Shown here in pieces: positions 1 to 4,431 of a stretch of 6,198 nt of DNA. The stretch is taken from positions 1-6,198 of the forward strand of contig JALGTS010000075.1 of assembly GCA_029821255.1 (NCBI GenBank), given 5' to 3'. The notes under the pieces were generated by a model, which made no database searches, was not told the DNA's origin, and saw only the letters and a list, made by a program, of their open reading frames with translations. The DNA comes from Candidatus Zipacnadia bacterium (GTDB lineage: Bacteria; Armatimonadota; Zipacnadia; Zipacnadales; Zipacnadaceae). The number at the start of each line of letters is the position of its first letter. Position 1 is the stretch's first letter. Both the position numbers and the translations under genes were made by a program.

Positions 1-820
1 TACTGACCCCCACCACCCATTGCGGGTCCATCTGCTTCATATCGCCGACCACCGCCAGCGTTCCAGCACCCGCCTTGGGCACACCGTTGCCTGCCCGCGC
101 GGCGGTGGGATTGTGCTGGGTCCCCTGCCAAAAGACATAGCCCTGCGCCCCGCCTAAGAATATGCGGGTGCCGATGCCGATGGTCCGGTAATAAGGATCG
201 TTCAGCAACGGGCTGAGCTGACCTGCCGAGCAGTAGTTAGCATTGCCCAGGTTGCGCTTGAGCACACCCATATAGGTGTAAATGTCGCGCTCCCGGTTCA
301 GATTCACTGCGACATTGTAATTCTGGTAGCAGTTGCGGGGGTTGAGCAGGATACACTCATTGAGGTCCTGGATATTGACCCACGTATCCAGCTCTCTACG
401 CGGGTAGCAGTCGGTGCCATAGCCGATCGCCCGCAAGCGGACGTCTTTGCCCGCAACCAGTTCCTCAATGACATGACCACCACCATACCGGAATTCGCCG
501 GGATGCTGAGCATTGAGCGGATCGCCCTCTACTACCGCAGTGGCACCAATATACAAGTCCACTGCAGCCAGACTGCCGTAAGCCGGCACATCATTGAGCC
601 ACACCTCAGAGGCACGGATACGCGGTGTGCTGTGCCCGAAGTTGATCAGCGCGCCCGACGAACACATTGGCGCAAAGGTGCCAGTGGTTACCACATCCAC
701 CTGGGCGGCAGCCTCGGCGGGCCCCTTCTCGTTAACTATATCTATCATCTCTTCGGCGGTGACTACCACTACTTCGCCGCGCTGAATCTTCTCGTTAATC
801 TCCTGGTAGGTCTTGGCCAC
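1..820 (-). CDS. Homocysteine biosynthesis protein (HcyBio/DUF39, COG1900), C-terminus cut by window edge
   Basis: The family takes part in anaerobic homocysteine synthesis, in which sulfur derived from sulfide is transferred to aspartate semialdehyde; it acts in the cytosol with a NIL/ferredoxin protein and COG2122. I recognise it from the N-terminal pattern, which includes VVVTAEEMIDIV (17-28), TTGTFAPMCSSGA (45-57), NFGHS (60-64), WLNDVPAYG (74-82), IGYGTDCYPR (132-141) and GGAQGYVFWQGTQHNP (223-238). Cys53 in MCSSG and Cys138 in TDCYP are the best candidates for the family's conserved sulfur-carrying cysteines. The start is GTG at 820, 6 nt after a strong GGAGGTGA (834-827); no ATG fits. 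The 273 residues seen are an intact reading frame and more of the protein lies beyond position 1, so a C-terminal CBS or ferredoxin-like extension cannot be judged. It is the last visible gene of the minus-strand block that includes thi4. Confidence 0.92.
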   Translation of the reverse strand, partial: MAKTYQEINEKIQRGEVVVVTAEEMIDIVNEKGPAEAAAQVDVVTTGTFAPMCSSGALINFGHSTPRIRASEVWLNDVPAYGSLAAVDLYIGATAVVEGDPLNAQHPGEFRYGGGHVIEELVAGKDVRLRAIGYGTDCYPRRELDTWVNIQDLNECILLNPRNCYQNYNVAVNLNRERDIYTYMGVLKRNLGNANYCSAGQLSPLLNDPYYRTIGIGTRIFLGGAQGYVFWQGTQHNPTAARAGNGVPKAGAGTLAVVGDMKQMDPQWVVGVS

Positions 821-1028
821 TACTCTTCACCTCCAGCGGCGCCGACCCGAATGCAGGTAGACGCCGAGACAACCTGTTATTGTAGGCTACTGCGCTGCTG
901 ACCATATAGGTCGGGTCGCGTCGGCTGAGCCGACGCCCGCGCATAGCCATAGCCCTTTTGGTTGTACTCAGAACGGTGAGCTTGTCGAACTGCAGCACCC
1001 ACCAGTTGTATCCTCGGCGCCCTATCAT
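795..1028 (-). CDS. Doubtful small basic ORF between the Cys-rich gene and HcyBio
   Basis: This open frame of 77 codons starts at ATG 1028, 7 nt after AGGTGA (1041-1036). The same frame also has an ATG at 1055 that shares its A with the TAA stop of the Cys-rich gene (TAATG), which would allow coupled translation. It runs 26 nt into the HcyBio gene. The product would be strongly basic, with clusters RGRRLSRR and NRLSRR and no recognisable domain. Against it: part of the frame is a repeat fragment (961-993) and part is a perfect hairpin (918-936), so the frame may be open by chance and the stretch may be regulatory DNA. I do not recognise a family. Confidence 0.22.
   Translation of the reverse strand: MIGRRGYNWWVLQFDKLTVLSTTKRAMAMRGRRLSRRDPTYMVSSAVAYNNRLSRRLPAFGSAPLEVKSSGQDLPGD
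918..936 (-). other. Perfect 8-bp hairpin upstream of HcyBio
   Basis: GCGTCGGC and GCCGACGC are separated by a 3-nt loop (926-928). No T-run follows on either strand, so it is not a standard intrinsic terminator. It sits about 100 nt upstream of the HcyBio start and could be a transcript-processing, pausing or protein-binding site. Confidence 0.55.
961..993. repeat. Fragment resembling the common GAGCTTGTCGAA intergenic repeat
   Basis: The stretch reads GAACGGTGAGCTTGTCGAAC at 971-990. It resembles a short repeat widely seen between genes in many bacterial genomes, with a core like TGAGCTTGTCGAA. Only one copy is visible, so its repeat status rests on recall and not on this window. On the minus strand it also contains TCGACA, 16 nt, TACAAC, a weak promoter-like pair. 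Confidence 0.35.
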
Positions 1029-1054
1029 CCGGATCTCACCTACCTTTCCGTGCA

Positions 1055-1387
1055 TTATCTGAAGCAGGCCACTCTGCCACCCTCCGGCATCCAGTGGTGA
1101 CGAACGCACTCACAGCATAGCCCCTGCCGGGGGCAATCTTCGGCCTGACACGAGCAGGCGTCAGCATTGCGCGACTGATTGTCACAAGAGCTTGCCAGTC
1201 CTTGCAGATTGAGTGTATCAGCGGGGCGGGTGGCGCCGCGCATGCAGGCGGTCTCGGGCCACTGGGTGCTGTTTCGATGATACGCCGCGCACTCACAACA
1301 TATCCCCCGACGCGAACAGGACTCCTCCAGACACGGACACATCTGGATGTTGATCTCGTAGTTGGGACATTGCTGCGCCATTGCCAT
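1055..1387 (-). CDS. Small protein of two tandem eight-cysteine modules (DUF6485-like)
   Basis: The 110-residue product has 16 cysteines in two copies of one module. Copy 1 has Cys 7, 17, 19, 24, 30, 31, 33 and 48; copy 2 has Cys 68, 78, 80, 85, 91, 92, 94 and 108. Seven of the eight pairs are exactly 61 residues apart, and the last pair is 60. Each copy has the core CxC-x4-C-x(R)-x-G-x-CCEC-x2-(Y/H)H, ending in AC-x-R. It resembles the short cysteine-rich proteins catalogued as DUF6485, which as I recall usually carry one such module; that name is from memory. There is no signal peptide or membrane segment, so it should be cytosolic. The cysteine pattern suggests metal or Fe-S binding or thiol chemistry, but no function is known to me. 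The start is ATG 1387, preceded at 10 nt by AAAGGA (1403-1398); ATG 1381 is possible. It lies 63 nt after thi4 and is probably co-transcribed. Confidence 0.85.
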   Translation of the reverse strand: MAMAQQCPNYEINIQMCPCLEESCSRRGICCECAAYHRNSTQWPETACMRGATRPADTLNLQGLASSCDNQSRNADACSCQAEDCPRQGLCCECVRHHWMPEGGRVACFR

Positions 1388-1450
1388 ATTCTCGCTTTCC
1401 TTTCTCTGATGGTGGCGAGACAAGTCCTTGCCGCCTTGCAGCTCGCAGTG

Positions 1451-2248
1451 CTATTCATCAGCAAGCCGCGTAATAGCCAGTTGCGCAGCTTTCTGGCCGG
1501 AGAGAAACATACCCCCGAATATCGCTCCCATGCGCGGGGCGCCGGCCGCGGCATTGGCGGCCATACCCGCCACTATCACCCCGGGATAGACTTCCTTGGT
1601 CAGCTCGACGATGTGGCCTTCGGCATCGGTGGCATTCATTGAACTCTCCCCAACTATCTGACCGGTGGGCGTATCAAACTGGGCACCAGCGACCTTGCGC
1701 TGGATGGTGTGCAGCACATCCGCCTCGTGCCCGGTGGCGTCAATCACCAGTCGCGCACTGACCGCCAGCGGATCTACGTGCATCTGTGCGCGCTGCACCG
1801 CTCCCCAGTTCAGTACCACCCCACAGACCCGAGCATCCTCATCAATCATCACATCCTCAACCAGCATACCTACCCAGATACGGGCGCCAGCATCTATTGC
1901 AGCAGCAGCGCATTTGGATACGCATTCCACCGAGTCAGCCACGCAGTAGCCCTCACCAGCGACCTGGACGTTGACGCCGACTTCCTTGATGAGGTGGGCG
2001 GCCTCCTCCTGAATGACTATCCGAGGGAAAAGCATGCCTCCCCCCCACATACCTCCACCAACATACAAGCTGCGCTCAAATACTGCCACCTGATAGCCAG
2101 CCTCGGCAAGTAGGCGTGTCGCAGTTATGCCCGAGGGCCCGGCACCCACCACGGCTACATCCAGGTGAGTGTCGGCTACGAAATCTTCAGCAAAGCTCCT
2201 GACGATAAAACGAGTAACTCGAGTCTCATCAATATGACGCAGTGACAT
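1451..2248 (-). CDS. thi4: Sulfide-dependent ADP-thiazole synthase (Thi4 family)
   Basis: It makes the ADP-thiazole precursor of thiamin from NAD, glycine and sulfide, with Fe(II), in the cytosol. At 265 residues it has the usual length of prokaryotic Thi4. Visible motifs: dinucleotide-binding GAGPSG (35-40) with acidic Glu58 at the end of the second strand, GGGMWGGGM (64-72), the motif NWGAV-x4-MHVDP (147-160), DATGHEAD (170-177) and the C-terminal GM-x6-G-x2-RMG-x2-FGGM-x2-SG (228-251). His157 occupies the place where yeast-type suicide enzymes have the sulfur-donating Cys, which marks the archaeal and anaerobic catalytic form that uses free sulfide. The start is ATG 2248, 10 nt after AAGGAGG (2265-2259), which lies inside a hairpin. 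A TPP riboswitch upstream confirms the thiamin role. It is followed by the Cys-rich gene and HcyBio on the same strand. Confidence 0.96.
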   Translation of the reverse strand: MSLRHIDETRVTRFIVRSFAEDFVADTHLDVAVVGAGPSGITATRLLAEAGYQVAVFERSLYVGGGMWGGGMLFPRIVIQEEAAHLIKEVGVNVQVAGEGYCVADSVECVSKCAAAAIDAGARIWVGMLVEDVMIDEDARVCGVVLNWGAVQRAQMHVDPLAVSARLVIDATGHEADVLHTIQRKVAGAQFDTPTGQIVGESSMNATDAEGHIVELTKEVYPGVIVAGMAANAAAGAPRMGAIFGGMFLSGQKAAQLAITRLADE

Positions 2249-2253
2249 AAACA

Positions 2254-2278
2254 GCAGACCTCCTTAAGTTAGGTCTGC
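2254..2278 (-). promoter_or_regulatory. Hairpin that sequesters the thi4 Shine-Dalgarno
   Basis: GCAGACCT (2278-2271) and AGGTCTGC (2261-2254) can form a perfect 8-bp stem with a 9-nt loop. The ribosome-binding sequence AAGGAGG (2265-2259) is split between the loop and the 3' side of the stem. If formed, it should limit translation initiation at ATG 2248. With the riboswitch upstream and no T-run terminator in the leader, this fits translational control by TPP. Confidence 0.7.
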
Positions 2279-2287
2279 CAGCGGACG

Positions 2288-2312
2288 AACCGGCCAGCTT
2301 CACAGGCCGGTT
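2288..2312 (-). promoter_or_regulatory. 8-bp hairpin between riboswitch and thi4 start
   Basis: AACCGGCC (2312-2305) and GGCCGGTT (2295-2288) are separated by 9 nt. No T-run follows on the minus strand, so it is not an ordinary terminator. It may be part of the expression platform or a spacer helix. Its GGCCGG could also pair with the CCGGGCC-like arm inside the riboswitch (2377-2391), which is speculative. Confidence 0.5.
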
Positions 2313-2332
2313 GAGAAGAGTAGTTTTGCACA

Positions 2333-2415
2333 ACACTTCCCTTCGCCGGCATTATCCGGATCAGGTTCGTGGGGTCAGCGGCCCGGCCGCTTTCTCAGCA
2401 ACTAAGCTCCCCCAG
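2333..2415 (-). promoter_or_regulatory. TPP (thiamin pyrophosphate) riboswitch / THI element
   Basis: Read on the minus strand, the diagnostic parts are in order: GGGGGAGC (2413-2406) opening helix P2; the conserved CTGAGA (2398-2393) of the pyrimidine-sensing loop; an optional extra helix AGCGGC/GCCGCT (2391-2377); ACCCC closing P2; then the pyrophosphate-side block 2366-2338, with CCTGATCCGGATAATGCC followed by GGCGAAGGGA. The outer helix P1 is not clear to me, so the ends are approximate. The thi4 start is about 85 nt downstream. TPP binding is expected to reduce expression of thi4 and possibly of the genes after it. Confidence 0.95.
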
Positions 2416-2441
2416 TTACCAACATTTCCGTATAGTTGTAT

Positions 2442-2470
2442 GCCTGCGGGTCTCCGGCTCTCCCACAGGC
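2442..2470. other. Hairpin at the probable 5' end of the thi4 transcript
   Basis: GCCTGCGGG (2442-2450) and CCCACAGGC (2462-2470) form a 9-bp stem with one wobble pair and an 11-nt loop. On the minus strand it begins about where transcription from the 2477-2506 promoter should start, so it may cap and stabilise the 5' end of the riboswitch RNA. On the plus strand it is followed by TGTTTTATTC, which looks like an intrinsic terminator, but no plus-strand gene lies upstream. Confidence 0.5.
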
Positions 2471-2474
2471 TGTT

Positions 2475-3284
2475 TTATTCTATTCTACCAGTGGCTTCCC
2501 TGTCAAGGAACAGTTCATCAGGCGCCGCCCGAACAAGTCCTTCCCTGCCTGCGGTGAGGGGAACAATCTCAATTTCGCCACCGACGGCCATCTGATCACC
2601 GCAAATGGCGACCGCCCCTGCAATACCAGGCAACTGCGTGGCCCACTTGACGGCCTGTTGACAATCTTGGGGCCCCCGTACCCGATTTGCCGTAGCCGTG
2701 GCCACCGCATCGGCCACAGCAGCATTCGGTGCAACCACCACCGCCGCATCAGCCCGACCGCTACTCACCGAGTGGCCCACGGTGCCCGAAGACGTACAAA
2801 CACCCAGTCGCGCACCCACCGGGACAGCCAAGCCAATCCGCCCACTGAATCGTGATCTACCCGCCTGAATGGCGACGACGCGCGCATCCGCCGTCGCCAG
2901 GAAGATATCGCCGCCATTCTCAACAATAACCTGCCTGCTTTTTGCCAGCAACTGCTGGCCGACAAATGCAGCGACTGCACCGGCTACTGCCGCCATCGGC
3001 CCGGTGCCAGCCTGCTGGGCGGCCTGGTACATCTCTTTAACCAGCATAGGACAGCCGTCTGGCGTTGGCAAAGGCCGAAGGCTGGTGGCAAAGTCCGGAT
3101 AGCGCCGGATATGTCTTTCAAGCTGGGTGCGAGCCTGTCTGACCGACTCCAGAGCTTCATCAGTCAGGCGCACCTCAGCCTGTATATACAGATCGGTCTC
3201 TCCCACCACGACAACAAAGCCAACCAGATCAGGACTTTCGGCAGATTTCCTGTATACTCGTGGCTGGTAGGTCACAACTGGCAC
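2475..3284 (-). CDS. UPF0280 family protein (COG2122, ApbE-like), homocysteine synthesis accessory
   Basis: COG2122 proteins are linked by genetics in methanogens and sulfate reducers to homocysteine formation together with HcyBio/DUF39 and a NIL/ferredoxin protein; their exact reaction is not settled as far as I know. The product of 269 residues shows the family landmarks: PRVYR near the N-terminus (8-12), GETDLYIQA (28-36), GTGPMAAVAGAVA (93-105), VENGGDIFL (121-129), GVCTSSGTVGHS (161-172), ADAVATATANRV (191-202) and EIEIVPL near 240. A tail of about 25 residues after that is longer than the core needs. The start is uncertain: GTG 3284 has no clear ribosome site, while GTG 3275 is preceded by CAGGTG at about 8 nt. 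It lies 26 nt after the thioredoxin-like gene, probably in one transcript. Its partner HcyBio is on the same strand, three genes further on. Confidence 0.93.
   Translation of the reverse strand: MPVVTYQPRVYRKSAESPDLVGFVVVVGETDLYIQAEVRLTDEALESVRQARTQLERHIRRYPDFATSLRPLPTPDGCPMLVKEMYQAAQQAGTGPMAAVAGAVAAFVGQQLLAKSRQVIVENGGDIFLATADARVVAIQAGRSRFSGRIGLAVPVGARLGVCTSSGTVGHSVSSGRADAAVVVAPNAAVADAVATATANRVRGPQDCQQAVKWATQLPGIAGAVAICGDQMAVGGEIEIVPLTAGREGLVRAAPDELFLDREATGRIE
2477..2506 (-). promoter_or_regulatory. Sigma70-type promoter for the thi4 leader
   Basis: On the minus strand a perfect TTGACA (2506-2501) is followed after 18 nt by TAGAAT (2482-2477), five of six matches to the -10 consensus. The start of transcription should be near 2470, about 55 nt upstream of the TPP riboswitch. 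The promoter lies within the last codons of the UPF0280 gene and its -10 touches the TAA stop (2477-2475), so thi4 can be transcribed independently of the two upstream genes. Confidence 0.65.
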
Positions 3285-3310
3285 CTGGTTTACAACTGCA
3301 GAGATTGCTA

Positions 3311-3856
3311 CTACCCGGAAGAGAGCACCTTGTTTATTCGGGCGCGCAGTTCCTTCGGCGGCAAGAGGCCAACGGCCCGATCGATCTCTTTGCCATTGCT
3401 GATAATCACTATCGTGGGCAGGTAGAGTACCTGGAACTGCTTGGCCAACTCTTGATTTGTTTGCACATCAATACTTACAAACTTCACCTTGCCAGCAAAC
3501 TCTTCGGCCAACTGCTCCAGAGTGGGCCTGATCATATGACACGGAGCGCACCAATCTGCCCAGCACTCAACCACCACCGGCATATCGGCCTGGATAATCT
3601 CCTGCTCAAAGTTGCCTTGTTTCACCTCCACAATGCCGCCTTGAGCTGCTGCCGCCTGCTGTGCGCCAGATGACGCCGGCTTATTAGTTCCTCCATGTGC
3701 GGGTGGAGTCTCATCTACACGGTTCTGCTGTCCCGTTTGCGTGAGGGGAGGTGTACCAGCCACCACCTGCCTTTTTTGCTGGGGACATCCGGCTATGGTC
3801 AGCGCTATTGCCAGAATCCCAACGCCAACAATCATCTTGCCCGTAGTAAAATTCAT
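3311..3856 (-). CDS. Thioredoxin-fold lipoprotein
   Basis: This is a predicted exported, membrane-anchored thiol-disulfide protein. From ATG 3856 it has 181 residues: a short N-terminal region with Lys7, a hydrophobic stretch (8-22), the lipobox IAGC with Cys24 as the lipidated residue, a low-complexity linker rich in Gln, Pro, Ala and Gly (25-74), then a complete thioredoxin domain (about 75-181). The active site is WCAPC (102-106), and the cis-proline loop is LPT with Pro147. The linker would hold the domain away from the membrane surface. A GTG at 3877 in frame would add seven residues before the signal; I prefer the ATG because the signal then starts normally, although neither start has a good ribosome site. 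It is followed closely by UPF0280. The pairing of an outside-facing thioredoxin with a cytosolic sulfur-pathway gene is unexplained. Confidence 0.9.
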   Translation of the reverse strand: MNFTTGKMIVGVGILAIALTIAGCPQQKRQVVAGTPPLTQTGQQNRVDETPPAHGGTNKPASSGAQQAAAAQGGIVEVKQGNFEQEIIQADMPVVVECWADWCAPCHMIRPTLEQLAEEFAGKVKFVSIDVQTNQELAKQFQVLYLPTIVIISNGKEIDRAVGLLPPKELRARINKVLSSG

Positions 3857-3884
3857 GTAGGTATTACTGCCCCCCACACTTGGT

Positions 3885-3929
3885 CAATACTATATGTACA
3901 GTGCAGCTAACTATATTTGCAATACTATA
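3885..3929. repeat. 10-bp direct repeat caatactata, 35 bp apart
   Basis: The sequence caatactata occurs at 3885-3894 and 3920-3929. On the minus strand each copy reads TATAGTATTG and contains the -10-like hexamer TATAGT. The repeats may be two start sites, or binding sites for a regulator of the thioredoxin-like/UPF0280 transcript. Confidence 0.4.
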
Positions 3930-3952
3930 CCCTTAATCGCACCAGAACGCAA
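3924..3952 (-). promoter_or_regulatory. Candidate promoter for the thioredoxin-like/UPF0280 transcript
   Basis: On the minus strand TTGCGT (3952-3947) is followed after 17 nt by TATAGT (3929-3924), a good -10 with a weak -35. Transcription would start near 3917, about 60 nt before ATG 3856. A second TATAGT at 3894-3889 has no fitting -35. Confidence 0.35.
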
Positions 3953-4148
3953 CCGGCCAAAACAGTACTGCGAAGGTGTAGGGGCTTCAGGCAACGAAAA
4001 ACTCATAGGACAAGCGGAGTGCACAACATTCCAATAAGGGCAAAAGAGGGCAGGACGAGGATCGGGGGTACTATTTTATGTGTTTTGGGTCCGGGCCACG
4101 GCTTGTTAGCCAAAGGAGGCGTCCCCTATTCACAGGGAGGCGGGCCTC

Positions 4149-4301
4149 TTAGAAGTTGACTGCCCTGGGGAATTCATCGGACGAGTCGCTGCTACGCTGG
4201 TCGGCACGGCGGTCGGCTTGGCTGCTGCGCAGGCATGCAGCCACAGCCAGGACACCGCTAACCAACCAGATAGCTACCGCGACTATTGCTATGGTGAGCA
4301 A
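4149..4301 (-). CDS. Probable small single-pass membrane protein (50 aa)
   Basis: It starts at TTG 4301, exactly 8 nt after AGGAGG (4315-4310). The product has 50 residues: one strong hydrophobic helix (about 2-24, with LTIAIVAVAIWLVSG in its first part), then a charged tail rich in Arg, Asp and Ser (25-46). The positive residues just after the helix predict N-out, C-in topology. The frame is open further upstream, to TTG 4385, but those extra residues are polar and have no ribosome site. I do not recognise a family. Doubt comes from a longer open frame on the opposite strand over the same DNA. It points away from the plus-strand gene that begins at 4432. Confidence 0.42.
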   Translation of the reverse strand: MLTIAIVAVAIWLVSGVLAVAACLRSSQADRRADQRSSDSSDEFPRAVNF

Positions 4302-4431
4302 TGCTCTCGCCTCCTGCTGGTGGTGATAGTGGTCATTGTTTGTATCGGCCTGTATGCGGAAACCTTTAGCCAACAACCCAGACAACGGTTGACATAGTTG
4401 ACGTGCAACAGACAGTCAGTGAGGACGAACA

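Larger units (their letters stand above)
3857..4148. other. Intergenic region upstream of the thioredoxin-like gene
   Basis: I see no convincing gene here. An 80-codon plus-strand frame (3917-4159) has no ribosome site and no recognisable protein. No tRNA, riboswitch core or intrinsic terminator is evident. It holds a promoter candidate (3924-3952), a 10-bp direct repeat (3885-3929), and at 4112-4119 a perfect AAAGGAGG on the plus strand with no standard start codon at the right distance. Confidence 0.5.

Noticed and set aside
473..901. 142-codon plus-strand open frame
   Set aside because: It lies antisense to HcyBio, has no ribosome site and gives no recognisable protein; HcyBio motifs on the minus strand are clear.
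1036..1554. 172-codon minus-strand frame over the Cys-rich gene and the end of thi4
   Set aside because: It is the shifted reading of two well-supported genes; the Cys-rich frame shows a perfect internal duplication, this one does not.
1202..2113. Plus-strand open frames opposite thi4
   Set aside because: They are shadows of thi4, which has all family motifs, a ribosome site and a riboswitch.
2442..2480. Plus-strand intrinsic terminator
   Set aside because: The hairpin plus T-rich tail fits, but there is no plus-strand gene upstream to terminate; kept as a neutral hairpin.
3917..4159. 80-codon plus-strand frame
   Set aside because: No ribosome site before the ATG, no recognisable domain, and low-quality composition; likely chance.
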